Below, in pieces: positions 1 to 8,317 of a stretch of DNA of 34,105 bases (its first letter is position 1; every line of letters starts with the position of its first letter). The stretch is from a virus, in the IMG/VR virus record IMGVR_UViG_3300046680_000318, positions 1 through 34,105 of that record. One strand, written 5' to 3'. Both the position numbers and the translations under genes were made by a program. Under the pieces are notes generated by a model that saw nothing but the letters and a program-made list of their open reading frames with translations, was not told the DNA's origin and searched no databases.

Positions 1-1
1 C

Positions 2-2911
2 TACGTCGATGGCAGTCTCATCGGCTTCCTTATGACTTCCGACACGGCGAACTCGCTCTACCTCGCGCTGACCGGCGGCACGATGCAGGGGATGCTGTAT
101 TCCAACAGCGGCATCAATTTTAACAACGGCGCGGTTTCAAATCCGCAGGACACGTCGCGCGGGATCACGCTCTGGGGTGCTATGAGCGGCGGTTACGGGT
201 TCTGTGTCACCGGCAGCACCCTGAACTACAACACCGATGCCACTAACTGTAAGCACGATTTCTACGCTGGCAGCAACTTACTGTTCCGCATCTGGGGCAG
301 CAATTACGTTATCTCAAATCTGCCGATGAGTTTGCAGGGTTGGCTGGCTGTTGGCGGCACGTCGAGCCTTGGCGGTGCGGTGACGATCAATGCCTACACC
401 CCTGGGTGGGGCGCCTTCAATTTCGGTCAGCAGTTGGTCATCACTGGGCCGATCAACAACGGCATGGGCATCGCCGACAGCACCGGGGCGAACTGGGTCG
501 GCATTCATAATTCCGGCGGCACGCTTCAGATCAGCGGAATGCCTGCGCTGACCGATAACACGACCGTGCCAAGGATGTGGCTAACGCTGGGGAATGGCGG
601 CGCGACGTTCGGCGGTGGACTAACTGCTTCACAGATCACCGGCACCACGTCCGGGGGCGGTGCTAGTGCTGCCGTCAGGGCAATTGCGGGTGGCAACGCC
701 ACATTCTTCTGGCAAGAAACCAGCGCAGCGGCAGATAACCAGAAGTGGGATGCGATCGCGGGCGGCGGCTGGTTGTATTTTCGCGCGTTGAACGACAGTG
801 AAAGCACTGCGACGGCGTGGCTCACCGTCCAAAGGAGTGGCGCTACACCGACCCAGATTAACCTCAACACCACGGTCGGCCCGCTGCATTTCGGCAACCG
901 CATCGCGCCCAACAACGACCCTGCCAATACGTCGAACCACATTACGCTGTGGGACGGAGGCTACGGCTTCTCGATTACCGGCGGCACGCTGAACGTGGTG
1001 TTCGGCGGCACCTGCATGTTTATGAACAACGGGCAGCAACAAGCCTACTTCAGTTCCAGCGGCCTCACGGTGGCGCCCAACACGACCGTGCTGCTCGGTC
1101 GCGATCCGACTGCTCTCTTAGAAGCCGCGACCAAGCAATACGTCGATGCGAAAGCTGGCAGCGGCGGTATTGCCGATGCGCCGAGCAACGGCAATGCCTA
1201 CATGCGTGTTAACGCAGCTTGGTCGAGCGGCGGCAACCTCACCGGCAATCTGAACGTCAATAGGTCATCGGGGACCATTGCGGTCAACGACCCGGGCGGC
1301 GCCTACGCGCAGTTGGGCGCGTATCCCGGCGGCGGCACGTTGGCGGTGTATGGCAGCAACTCGCAAATCACTCTGGCTAATGCGGGCAGCGGCCACGTCA
1401 ACGCCATCTCCGGTTATAGCGGCACGACGTATCAACGCTGGTCGATCGCGATGGGAGACGCGACGCCGGAAAGCGGCAGCAACGCCGGTTCTAATTTCGG
1501 CATCACGCGGTTTGGTGATACCGGCACCAGTCTCGGCACGGCGTTTTCCATCCGTCGCTCCGATGGCCTCGTCACCGTCGGCACATCGATGAACGTCAAT
1601 CAGACGCTGAGCGTCTTTGGCACCGCCATCGCCATATATGGCGCCTATACCAGTCTCAATATGGCCAAAGCCACTGGCAACGCCAACGCAAACCAGATCA
1701 TGGGCTACACCGGCAGTTTGCTCCGCTGGCAAATCCAACCTGGGAACGGCAATGTAGAAAGCGGCGGCAATGCTGGTTCCGATTTCGGCATCTATAATTA
1801 CGATGACAACGGCAATTATATCGGGCAACCGTTTTCCATCACCCGCAGCAGCGGTTACGTCTATATCGCGCAGGCACTCGGTGTCGGTTCCACTATCTCA
1901 TGCTCAAGCTGGATAGTTGGCTCCAACATCGTGCGAAGCCAGGGCTACAGCAATCCATCGGTGGCCTGCTACAACTTAACTGGTGGCTATGTGTCCGGTA
2001 TGTGGTGCGAGAGCGGCGGCACGCTTTCGTGGGGCGACTGCGACGGCAACGGCACGCCGAGCAACACCCGCATGTATCTTGATCGCAGTAACAACCTCAC
2101 GGTTGCTGGTGGTTCCTTCGCGACCTATCTTCACAGCAGCGGCGAGACCAACACCAACACCATCATGAACGCGAGCGGCGTGTTCTACGTTGCCAACAAC
2201 TATGCTTATTATCTGGCCCGCGACGGTGGCTCCGGTGTTTGGAATTTTGTCGAGAACAGCCAGTGGAATTTTGCCGTCCGCACCAACGGTGACATCTCCT
2301 GTCGTAATTCGCTGTATGCCTACGGCGCGGTGTTCGCTGCCAACGACGGCAGCTTCGGTTTCTATCAGGCTGGGGGCGCTCAAAGGCAATTCGCGTTTGC
2401 TGCTAATTGGTTCTGGGACTGGGACGGCAACAACGGCACGCTGTATTGGTATAGCGCAGCGTTTTCCGGTGCCCACTGGTTTATCCGCAACGACGGCTGG
2501 TGCTTTAACAACTGGTTTGTGGTCGGTGGCCACGGTGCCTATCAAGACCTGTCCGACGAACGCGCCAAGACCGACATCACGCCATCGCTGGCGGGCCTCA
2601 CGGAAATCCTTCAGATCAACCCGATACGCTTCCGTCGCGTCCGCAATTTCAAACCCAAACCCAAGATCGATGACTACCACGACGTGGGGTTCTCGGCGCA
2701 ACAGGTGCGCGGGATTATCCCCGAGGCGGTTATGGTGGCGGGATTTGAATTGCCCGGTGGCGGCGGCACAATGGACAGCGCCAACCCGAGTCTGAGCATC
2801 GGCACCACGGCGATCATTGCCGCGCTGGTCAACAGTGTGAAAGAACTGACAGCGATGAATGCGGCACTCGCGGCGCGCGTGGCAACCCTGGAAACAAGGA
2901 CGCTTCACTGA
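2..2911 (+). CDS. Tail fibre protein, 5'-partial, with C-terminal S74-type intramolecular chaperone domain
   Basis: The frame is open to the window edge (it reads YVDGSLIGF before the first ATG at 32), so the N-terminus lies outside; about 969 residues are visible. The body is Gly/Asn/Ser/Thr-rich and beta-repetitive, as in trimeric fibres, with an LTGGTMQG hinge motif near the start. The last ~120 residues look like a peptidase S74 / intramolecular chaperone domain: LSDERAKTDI (candidate self-cleavage Ser near visible residue 851), then a VGFSAQQV segment, then a C-terminal heptad-like helix. In known members this domain trimerises the fibre and is then cleaved off. Internal modules recur within the protein and in the second fibre at 18202. 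It probably binds the host receptor. It ends in a TGATG overlap with the next gene. It is unusual in lying before the neck genes. Confidence 0.88.
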   Translation, partial: YVDGSLIGFLMTSDTANSLYLALTGGTMQGMLYSNSGINFNNGAVSNPQDTSRGITLWGAMSGGYGFCVTGSTLNYNTDATNCKHDFYAGSNLLFRIWGSNYVISNLPMSLQGWLAVGGTSSLGGAVTINAYTPGWGAFNFGQQLVITGPINNGMGIADSTGANWVGIHNSGGTLQISGMPALTDNTTVPRMWLTLGNGGATFGGGLTASQITGTTSGGGASAAVRAIAGGNATFFWQETSAAADNQKWDAIAGGGWLYFRALNDSESTATAWLTVQRSGATPTQINLNTTVGPLHFGNRIAPNNDPANTSNHITLWDGGYGFSITGGTLNVVFGGTCMFMNNGQQQAYFSSSGLTVAPNTTVLLGRDPTALLEAATKQYVDAKAGSGGIADAPSNGNAYMRVNAAWSSGGNLTGNLNVNRSSGTIAVNDPGGAYAQLGAYPGGGTLAVYGSNSQITLANAGSGHVNAISGYSGTTYQRWSIAMGDATPESGSNAGSNFGITRFGDTGTSLGTAFSIRRSDGLVTVGTSMNVNQTLSVFGTAIAIYGAYTSLNMAKATGNANANQIMGYTGSLLRWQIQPGNGNVESGGNAGSDFGIYNYDDNGNYIGQPFSITRSSGYVYIAQALGVGSTISCSSWIVGSNIVRSQGYSNPSVACYNLTGGYVSGMWCESGGTLSWGDCDGNGTPSNTRMYLDRSNNLTVAGGSFATYLHSSGETNTNTIMNASGVFYVANNYAYYLARDGGSGVWNFVENSQWNFAVRTNGDISCRNSLYAYGAVFAANDGSFGFYQAGGAQRQFAFAANWFWDWDGNNGTLYWYSAAFSGAHWFIRNDGWCFNNWFVVGGHGAYQDLSDERAKTDITPSLAGLTEILQINPIRFRRVRNFKPKPKIDDYHDVGFSAQQVRGIIPEAVMVAGFELPGGGGTMDSANPSLSIGTTAIIAALVNSVKELTAMNAALAARVATLETRTLH

Positions 2912-3264
2912 TGGTCGCACTCGTGATCCCCAACCAGACCACGTTCGGTCAGATGACCAACAGCGTGGTCAGCCGCATCGCCGGTCTTAACACCTCGGTG
3001 CTGCGGCTGAACGAAGCGGTCGCCACCGCGTCGGAAAGCTATACCGGCACACCCGGCACCGAGTTTGAGGCAGCGACGCCCGCAATGGGTGGCATGTCGG
3101 TTGGTAACAACTTCGGCGTGATGGCGGACCCGGACAACGCGGGCGTCAACGGCGCGGCTTATGCCGATGCGGTGACCGGGCTGACTGTCGCGTGGCAGGC
3201 GTTCTGGACCGCTGCGACGCCCTATATCAAAACCCTCGACAATGGAATGGCGGCAATGTCATGA
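2911..3264 (+). CDS. Small phage protein of unknown function, downstream of tail fibre
   Basis: A 117-residue protein whose ATG overlaps the fibre stop codon (TGATG), which suggests translational coupling. The N-terminal third reads like an amphipathic helical segment (LNTSVLRLNEAVATASESY), followed by a Gly/Ala/Asn-rich middle and a helical C-terminus with Trp residues (VAWQAFWTAATPYIKTL). There is no signal peptide or membrane segment. I do not recognise the family. The position between a fibre and small Cys proteins suggests a fibre accessory or assembly role, but this is inference only. Confidence 0.7.
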   Translation: MVALVIPNQTTFGQMTNSVVSRIAGLNTSVLRLNEAVATASESYTGTPGTEFEAATPAMGGMSVGNNFGVMADPDNAGVNGAAYADAVTGLTVAWQAFWTAATPYIKTLDNGMAAMS

Positions 3265-3530
3265 GCGACCCAGGCATGGGCAATCCGCCCCCGGCACCGA
3301 ATGCCAACCCGGACTGCCCCAATCAACCGGACTATTCGCAGTGCCGCGTCAGTCGCACGGCCTCGGTGCAGCAACCCATCATCGCCTGGGAGCCAATCTA
3401 CGACGGCACCGGCATGATGACCAACAGCGATCCCAACACCCACGTCTCGACCTATACCTGCTCGGTGTGCACGCAGAGTTGGGAAATTGCCCAGGTTGCC
3501 GGTCAGCAACAGGTGCTGAAGAAATTATGA
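3261..3530 (+). CDS. CxxC mini-protein A (tandem paralogue)
   Basis: An 89-residue protein. The ATG at 3261 is chosen because it overlaps the upstream stop as ATGA. It carries a Pro/Asn-rich start, then an NPDC...C pair, a central IAWEPIYDGTG strand-turn, a DPNTH motif, and a CSVCTQSWEI knuckle near the end. The four cysteines (C-x7/8-C ... CxxC) suggest a small zinc-ribbon-like or disulfide fold. The next gene encodes a clear homologue with the same motif order, so this is one half of a tandem duplication. I do not recognise the function. Confidence 0.72.
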   Translation: MSDPGMGNPPPAPNANPDCPNQPDYSQCRVSRTASVQQPIIAWEPIYDGTGMMTNSDPNTHVSTYTCSVCTQSWEIAQVAGQQQVLKKL

Positions 3531-3769
3531 GTGGCGTCGCGGCACTGCGCAATCCGGACTGCACGGATAATCCGTCACGCTGTCGGATTATCCGGGTGGT
3601 GGCGCCAGTCGAACCGGCGCAGGAATGGGTGATCATTTACGACGGCAACGGCAACGCCACCAACGAGGACCCCAACACCTACATCGCGCATTCCGATTGC
3701 GGCGTCTGTGGGCAAAGCTGGGAAGTCGAATGGACCGGGGCTGAGCCGCCGACCTATCGGAAGCTGTAA
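3527..3769 (+). CDS. CxxC mini-protein B (tandem paralogue)
   Basis: An 80-residue protein. The start at 3527 overlaps the stop of the previous gene (ATGA); a longer version of the frame exists upstream but lies wholly inside the paralogue. It shares the motif order of its neighbour: ALRNPDC..C, a WVIIYDGNGNATNEDPNTY stretch, then CGVCGQSWEVEW. Cysteine spacing is almost the same as in copy A, but the N-terminal Pro-rich extension is missing. A metal-binding knuckle is plausible from the CxxC pair. Function unknown. Confidence 0.72.
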   Translation: MSGVAALRNPDCTDNPSRCRIIRVVAPVEPAQEWVIIYDGNGNATNEDPNTYIAHSDCGVCGQSWEVEWTGAEPPTYRKL

Positions 3770-3772
3770 GCC

Positions 3773-4411
3773 ATGGACGTGAAGCGCACCGTCGACAACG
3801 TCGACAAGATCATGGCGCGGATTGAGGCGCTGACCGGGCAGGAAGTGCTGGTCGGGATACCGATGGAGCGCACCGCGCGGGCCGGTGAACCGATCACCAA
3901 TGCGTCGCTGGCCTATATCCACGAATTTGGCAGTCCCGCCCGCAACATCCCGGCACGGCCGTTCATGCGGCCGGGGGTGCGCAATGCGCGCGAGTCGATC
4001 GTGGCTGAAATGGAACGTGGCGCCAAGGCGGTGATGGACGGCGACAACGGCGCGGTATCCCGCACGCTCAATACCGTGGGTATGCTGGCCCGCAACAGCG
4101 TCGTGAGGGCGATCACCGAACCCAACCCGCCCTTCGTGCCACTGCGACCCGCGACCATCAGGGCGCGGTTACGGCGCACCCAGGCGGGCCGTCGCAAGCT
4201 GGTCAAATTGCAGCAACAGGGCACCCCGCTGACCGTGTGGGCGCAGCAACTGAACAAGTTTGGCGACATGAACATCATGCCGCTGTTGGACACGCTCAAA
4301 ATGCGCAACGCGATCACCTACGTGGTCCGCCCCGCGCGCAATGCGACGCGGTTCACGTTCTGGGGTTACCAGCGCGACTACGGACAGATCATCACCCGCG
4401 CCACGAGGTGA
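3773..4411 (+). CDS. Neck / tail-completion protein, HK97 gp10-like or Mu virion-morphogenesis-like
   Basis: A 212-residue protein. The segment LAYIHEFGSPARNIPARPFM (about residues 43-62) is the hallmark of connector and tail-completion proteins, where a 'hEfG....IPaRPFl' motif follows an N-terminal strand (EVLVGIPM). A basic Arg/Lys-rich region and a C-terminal beta segment follow (RFTFWGYQRDYGQI). Such proteins sit at the head-tail interface and complete the neck before the tail joins. The gene is followed closely by a head-closure-like gene and, after two small genes, by the tail terminator, which fits a neck block. The exact subfamily is uncertain. Confidence 0.75.
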   Translation: MDVKRTVDNVDKIMARIEALTGQEVLVGIPMERTARAGEPITNASLAYIHEFGSPARNIPARPFMRPGVRNARESIVAEMERGAKAVMDGDNGAVSRTLNTVGMLARNSVVRAITEPNPPFVPLRPATIRARLRRTQAGRRKLVKLQQQGTPLTVWAQQLNKFGDMNIMPLLDTLKMRNAITYVVRPARNATRFTFWGYQRDYGQIITRATR

Positions 4412-4414
4412 CAT

Positions 4415-4804
4415 ATGGCCAACATCTCGGTCACTGAGTTGCTGTTCGATGCCGATTTCGTGGACCCGGTCACGGTGCTGCGCAACATGGAACTCGTCGG
4501 CCCCGACGGCATCGTGACCTATGCCGAGGCGGCCATTCCGATCGTCGCCTCGGTGCAGTCATCCGCTGGCGACAGCCTGATGATGACGCCCGATATGGCG
4601 CGCAGCGGTTCCACCTATGACATCATCACCACGTTCCCGCTGGCCACCGCGACCGACGCCAACAAGGCGGATACGGTGATCTGGCGCGGTATCGAGTTCG
4701 TGGTGACGGGCGTCGCCCGGTTCGGCAATTTCGCCAACAACGCGGGACACTACGAGGGCACCATGGAAGCCAAAACCATCTCACCCCCAGCGGGGCCGCC
4801 ATGA
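4415..4804 (+). CDS. Probable head-closure / stopper-like neck protein
   Basis: A 129-residue protein, beta-rich, with no membrane segment. It has a short N-terminal strand (ISVTELLFDADFVDPVTVLR), a central region that resembles head-closure proteins, and the pattern TVIWRGIEFVVTGVARFGNF before a terminal EGTMEA strand. A 'Y-I-I-T...D-V-W-G..F-V-...Y-G-G.Y..G' arrangement is common in stopper or joining proteins of myoviruses. The call rests mainly on this pattern and on its place directly after the neck protein. It ends in an ATGA overlap with the next gene. Confidence 0.55.
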   Translation: MANISVTELLFDADFVDPVTVLRNMELVGPDGIVTYAEAAIPIVASVQSSAGDSLMMTPDMARSGSTYDIITTFPLATATDANKADTVIWRGIEFVVTGVARFGNFANNAGHYEGTMEAKTISPPAGPP

Positions 4805-5037
4805 GTAGCAAAGTGGACTTCAGCGCGATCAACGCCGAAACCGCCACGACGGTTGCTGAGCAGGCGGAAGCGGCAGGGCGGACCCAGGTCGACCCGAATG
4901 ACCTGATCACCCAGCTTGAGGACCACGCCAAGCGGGTGATCGATCAACTGGCAATGCCGTCGCATCACCGCATGATGGCGTTGCCCAAGCTGCAAGAACT
5001 GGTGTTCTGGCTGCGCGCGGGCGCGGGACGCGGCTGA
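4801..5037 (+). CDS. Small helical phage protein, function unknown
   Basis: A 78-residue protein, predicted mostly helical (AINAETATTVAEQAEAAGR; LITQLEDHAKRVIDQLAM), with a C-terminal helix containing LQELVFWLRAG. It starts in an ATGA overlap and stops in a TGATG overlap, so it is embedded in the neck operon. It is not recognised. A role as a small structural or assembly factor is inferred only from position. Confidence 0.65.
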   Translation: MSSKVDFSAINAETATTVAEQAEAAGRTQVDPNDLITQLEDHAKRVIDQLAMPSHHRMMALPKLQELVFWLRAGAGRG

Positions 5038-5222
5038 TGCAGGAGCGCGCCATCGTCTATGGCGTGATTGCGTGGCTGGCGTGCTGGCTGGTCGATCTGG
5101 TGATTTTCGTGGCGCGTAGTCCGGTGCTGGCGATCGACCCGATTCTGAAGCTGGTCATCGTGCTGGCGTGCCTCGTGATCATCCTGCTCGGGCTGGCGCG
5201 CAACAGGTGGCTGTTGCCATGA
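5037..5222 (+). CDS. Small membrane protein with two predicted transmembrane helices
   Basis: A 61-residue protein. Two hydrophobic helices are visible: residues ~7-27 (VIAWLACWLVDLVIFV) and ~34-54 (ILKLVIVLACLVIILLGLA), ending in a short basic tail (RNRWLLP). Both ends overlap neighbouring genes by 1-4 bases. Size and topology would allow a holin, but no endolysin lies beside it and its place in a neck block is unusual for lysis genes. Function left open. Confidence 0.65.
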   Translation: MQERAIVYGVIAWLACWLVDLVIFVARSPVLAIDPILKLVIVLACLVIILLGLARNRWLLP

Positions 5223-5857
5223 GCGGCAACACCTCGGCGACCGGCGGCTACATCATCGAAATCCCGCCCGGGCCGCCGACCGGGGAGCAGATCACGGCGG
5301 CCCTACAGGCGACCGTGCGGGCGCTCACGGGGCTGCCCGGCAATCTGGTGCGGCCGCGCTGGCAGCCGATGCCGCCGACACAGCCCGACGCGGGCGTTAC
5401 GTGGGCCTCTGTGGGCACCACGCACATGGAGGCGGACGATTACCCCGTCATCACCCACGACGGCCTAGCGCAGCTTGTGGGCGCCCCTGGGCCGGGGGTG
5501 GACCGGATGACCCGCCATGTCACGATAACCGCCGTGGTGACGTTCTACGGTCCCGAGGCAGAGGACGTGGCGGGGACGTTCCGCGACGCCTTCTACGTGC
5601 AACAGAATTGGGAACCGCTGCACGTGCTGGGGCTGAATATGCGCGAGGTAGCCGATTTGGCGCGCGCGCCCGAATTGATCAACCAGCAATGGATCGATCG
5701 CATCGACATCAAGCTGGAAATGCGCGGCCAACTGACCCGCGTCTATCCGGTGCTTAATCTGGACGGCGCCGACGTGGTGATCCACCGGCCCAACGCCGAC
5801 GGCAGCGTGACCGACACCTCGGTCAGCGTGCGGGAAACCACGGCCACCCGCCCCTAA
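5219..5857 (+). CDS. Tail terminator protein (neck terminator gp12-like / LIC_12616-type)
   Basis: A 212-residue protein. The start at 5219 is chosen from the ATGA overlap. It has a helical N-terminus (ITAALQATVRALTGL), then VRPRWQPMPP, GVTWASVGTT and DDYPVITHDG, and a strand pair MTRHVTITAVVTFYGP. This layout matches the gp12-like neck terminator family, which caps the tail tube and sheath and joins tail to neck. The C-terminal half (VLNLDGADVVIHR) is beta-rich. It lies immediately before the sheath, the expected place for a terminator in contractile-tail operons. Confidence 0.72.
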   Translation: MSGNTSATGGYIIEIPPGPPTGEQITAALQATVRALTGLPGNLVRPRWQPMPPTQPDAGVTWASVGTTHMEADDYPVITHDGLAQLVGAPGPGVDRMTRHVTITAVVTFYGPEAEDVAGTFRDAFYVQQNWEPLHVLGLNMREVADLARAPELINQQWIDRIDIKLEMRGQLTRVYPVLNLDGADVVIHRPNADGSVTDTSVSVRETTATRP

Positions 5858-5898
5858 AGCCTACCCCTTTCACATCGCTGAACTGAAGGAGCGCAGCC

Positions 5899-7770
5899 AT
5901 GCCCGGTCTGAGCGTATCGGACGTCGTCAATGTGCAAATCAATATGTCCCCGCTGGCGGTGCCGCTGCGCAATTTCGGTGCGCTCTGCATTGCCGGTCCG
6001 TCCACCGCGATCGATGTGAATGAGCGCATCCGGCAATACGCCACGCTGGACGGCGTCGCTGCGGATTTCGGCTCCACCGCGCCGGAATTTATCGCCGCCG
6101 ATCTGTTCTTCTCGCAGTCGCCGCGTCCCGCAATCCTCTACATCGGGCGATTTGCGCAGACCGGAACCAACGCCGTCCTGCATGGCGGCATCATGACCAC
6201 GTCGCAACAGGTCACCCTGCTCAACCAGCTAAAGTTGGTCACCAACGGCACCATGCAGATCACCATCGACGGCATCGTGCATCAGTTACAGGCCACCTCG
6301 GGACACCTCACGGGCGGCACCTTCCTGCCAGTCGCGCAGGACGCGTTGGTGACCCAGTTGCAGGGCATCGTCAACGGCGCGTTCGATATCACCATCGACG
6401 GCACGCTGCGCCATGTGGCGGGGGTCAATTTCTCCACCATGACCGGCACCGACACGCCGACCCATCTGGCCAGCGCAGGCGCCCTGATCTCGACCGCGAT
6501 GGCCAGCTACGGCACCGCGTCGTGGAACAACCAGCTTGGCGCGTTCGTCATTCGCAGCGCCACCACCGGCACAGTGTCCACCATCACGTTTGCCAGCGCC
6601 CCAGCCAGCGGCAGCGATGTGTCGGCCATCCTGCAACTGACCGCCGCCACGGGCGCGCTGGCGCCCGCCAACGGCACCACGGGCATGGACTTCACCAGCG
6701 TCACCAACCTGAACGGCGCCGCGACCGTGATCAACAACGCGCTGACCGCTGGGACGTGTTGGTGGGATGGCACCCGGTTCCACATTCAGTCGATTTCGTC
6801 CGGTCCCGCCAGCACGATCACCTACGCCAGTTCGTCCGGGCTGGGCCAAGACGTGTCGACGCCGATGAAGCTGACCCAGGCGGCCGGTGCTTCCATCCCG
6901 GTCGACGGCATCGCGGCGGAAACCGCATTGCAGGCAGCCATCGCACTGCGCGCGCACCCGCAATGGTATGGCCTGCAATTCGCCCTGGTGAACGACATCA
7001 CGGTGACCGACTATGTCAACGTGGCCGAGTTCATTGAGGGCTGCGACCCGGTGTCGATCTTCGGCTACACCTCGCAGGACACGGGCGGTCTCGATCCCAC
7101 GGTGAATTCCGACATCTTCAGCCAGATGAAGGCGCTGGGCTATACCCGCACGTTCGGGCAGTTCAGCAGCAACAGCAAGTATGCCTCGGCCAGCATGTAT
7201 GGTCGGGCATTTACCGTGGACTTTGAGGCGTCCGATACCGTCATCACGCTGAAGTTCAAGCAGGAGCCGGGGGTATCGGGGGAAATCCTGACCGAGAATC
7301 AGGCGGCCTCGCTCAACCTCAAACGCGCCAACGTGTTCGTTTACTATTCCAACGACGTGGCGATCATCCAACAGGGCGTCATGGCGTCGGGCATGTTCTT
7401 TGACGAACGCCATAACAGTGACTGGCTGGCCAACCGCATCCAGACCGATCTATTCAACGTGTTGTATACCGCGCCGTCCAAAATCCCGCAGACCAACCAG
7501 GGCGTCCATATCCTTGTAGCTACAGTCGAAAACAGCATCCAACAGGGCGTGGTGAACGGTATGATCGCGCCCGGGCAGTGGAACGCGCCGGGGTTCGGTC
7601 AGATCGCCTATGGACAGATGCTGCCCAAGGGCTTCTACGTGTGGGCGCCGTTGGTGGAATCACAACCCCAGGCAATCCGCGAACAACGCATCGCGCCGAC
7701 GATCCAGGCGGGCATCAAACTGGCGGGCGCCGTGCATTTCGCCAACGTGATCGTGAACGTCAACCGATAG
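5899..7770 (+). CDS. Tail sheath protein, DUF3383 family
   Basis: A 623-residue protein with a good ribosome site (GAAGGAG, nine bases before ATG). The N-terminus (LSVSDVVNVQINMSP, then FGALCIAG) and the C-terminal half (YGLQFALVN, YVNVAEFIEG, FGYTSQDTGG, QMKALGYTRTFGQFS, ITLKFKQEPGV, ANVFVYY, FNVLYTAPSKIPQT) match the DUF3383 group of contractile sheath proteins. Sheath subunits surround the tube and contract to drive injection. Between them is an insertion of ~200 residues with two similar Thr/Ser/Ala-rich modules (FVIRSATTGTVSTITFAS and FHIQSISSGPASTITYAS). This is probably the surface-exposed domain of the sheath. Confidence 0.9.
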   Translation: MPGLSVSDVVNVQINMSPLAVPLRNFGALCIAGPSTAIDVNERIRQYATLDGVAADFGSTAPEFIAADLFFSQSPRPAILYIGRFAQTGTNAVLHGGIMTTSQQVTLLNQLKLVTNGTMQITIDGIVHQLQATSGHLTGGTFLPVAQDALVTQLQGIVNGAFDITIDGTLRHVAGVNFSTMTGTDTPTHLASAGALISTAMASYGTASWNNQLGAFVIRSATTGTVSTITFASAPASGSDVSAILQLTAATGALAPANGTTGMDFTSVTNLNGAATVINNALTAGTCWWDGTRFHIQSISSGPASTITYASSSGLGQDVSTPMKLTQAAGASIPVDGIAAETALQAAIALRAHPQWYGLQFALVNDITVTDYVNVAEFIEGCDPVSIFGYTSQDTGGLDPTVNSDIFSQMKALGYTRTFGQFSSNSKYASASMYGRAFTVDFEASDTVITLKFKQEPGVSGEILTENQAASLNLKRANVFVYYSNDVAIIQQGVMASGMFFDERHNSDWLANRIQTDLFNVLYTAPSKIPQTNQGVHILVATVENSIQQGVVNGMIAPGQWNAPGFGQIAYGQMLPKGFYVWAPLVESQPQAIREQRIAPTIQAGIKLAGAVHFANVIVNVNR

Positions 7771-7839
7771 TCACGAGCCACGGTTGCAAAATGCGCGTAT
7801 AGGCAGCGCGCGACCCTATCAACCAAGGAGAACGCAAAC

Positions 7840-8307
7840 ATGGCGAAAACAGTTTTCGCGATGATCACACTGCTCGATGATCGAGACGCAATCGACCCCG
7901 GCTTCGGCAATCGCCCGGGCGCGATCGACCCCGGCTACGATAGGCCGATCCATCACCCCGGGCACCCGGACCACGGACTGCCCAGCCGTCCCGACCACAT
8001 CGGCGGCGGTCCGATCTACCATCCCGGCCACCCGGACCATGGGCTTCCCAGCCGCCCCGACCATGCATGGGGAGGCGGTCGCCCCGACCGCCCAGAGCAG
8101 GGCCTGCCATGGGCACCTGGGCACCCGGACGCCGGTCTGCCGGTGCCTCCCGGCCTGCCGCCGCTTCCCGCGCCGCCAGCGCAGATCGCCAACAAGGTGG
8201 TCGTGCTGTGGCATCTGCCCGGTCAGACGGAGTGGCACGGCAAGGTGATTGACCCCTCGCTGGAAGGTGGCACGCCGCTGCCACCGGCACCGGCACCCAA
8301 GGGCTAA
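7840..8307 (+). CDS. His/Pro/Gly-rich repeat protein between sheath and tube
   Basis: A 155-residue protein with a clear ribosome site (AAGGAG). After a short N-terminus (MAKTVFAMITLLDD), the middle holds tandem copies of HPGHPDHGLPSRPDH (two near-perfect, plus partial copies IDPGFGNRPGA, APGHPDAGLPVPP). The end has a short ordinary stretch (KVVVLWHLPGQTEWHGKVID), so the protein has a real C-terminal domain. The many His residues could bind divalent metal, though no experiment is implied. Similar Pro/Gly/His repeat genes occur at this position in some proteobacterial myoprophages (recollection, not checked). Function unknown; likely structural. Confidence 0.7.
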   Translation: MAKTVFAMITLLDDRDAIDPGFGNRPGAIDPGYDRPIHHPGHPDHGLPSRPDHIGGGPIYHPGHPDHGLPSRPDHAWGGGRPDRPEQGLPWAPGHPDAGLPVPPGLPPLPAPPAQIANKVVVLWHLPGQTEWHGKVIDPSLEGGTPLPPAPAPKG

Positions 8308-8317
8308 GTGACGTCCC

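Noticed and set aside
1976-2920. A 314-residue minus-strand open frame opposite the left fibre gene
   Set aside because: It lies fully opposite a well-supported fibre with an S74-type end; composition (Ala/Arg/Val/His-rich) is that of a GC-rich shadow frame.
5037-5222. Holin call for the two-helix membrane protein
   Set aside because: Topology fits, but no endolysin or spanin gene is near and the context is the neck block, so only 'membrane protein' is supported.
6286-7413. A 375-residue minus-strand open frame opposite the sheath gene
   Set aside because: Its sequence is rich in Arg/Gly/His/Ala with no domain, and the sheath on the other strand is certain.
7921-8160. Tandem repeats that might be a CRISPR-like array
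   Set aside because: The repeats are in frame and encode HPGHPDHGLPSRPDH units, with no unique spacers of constant length.
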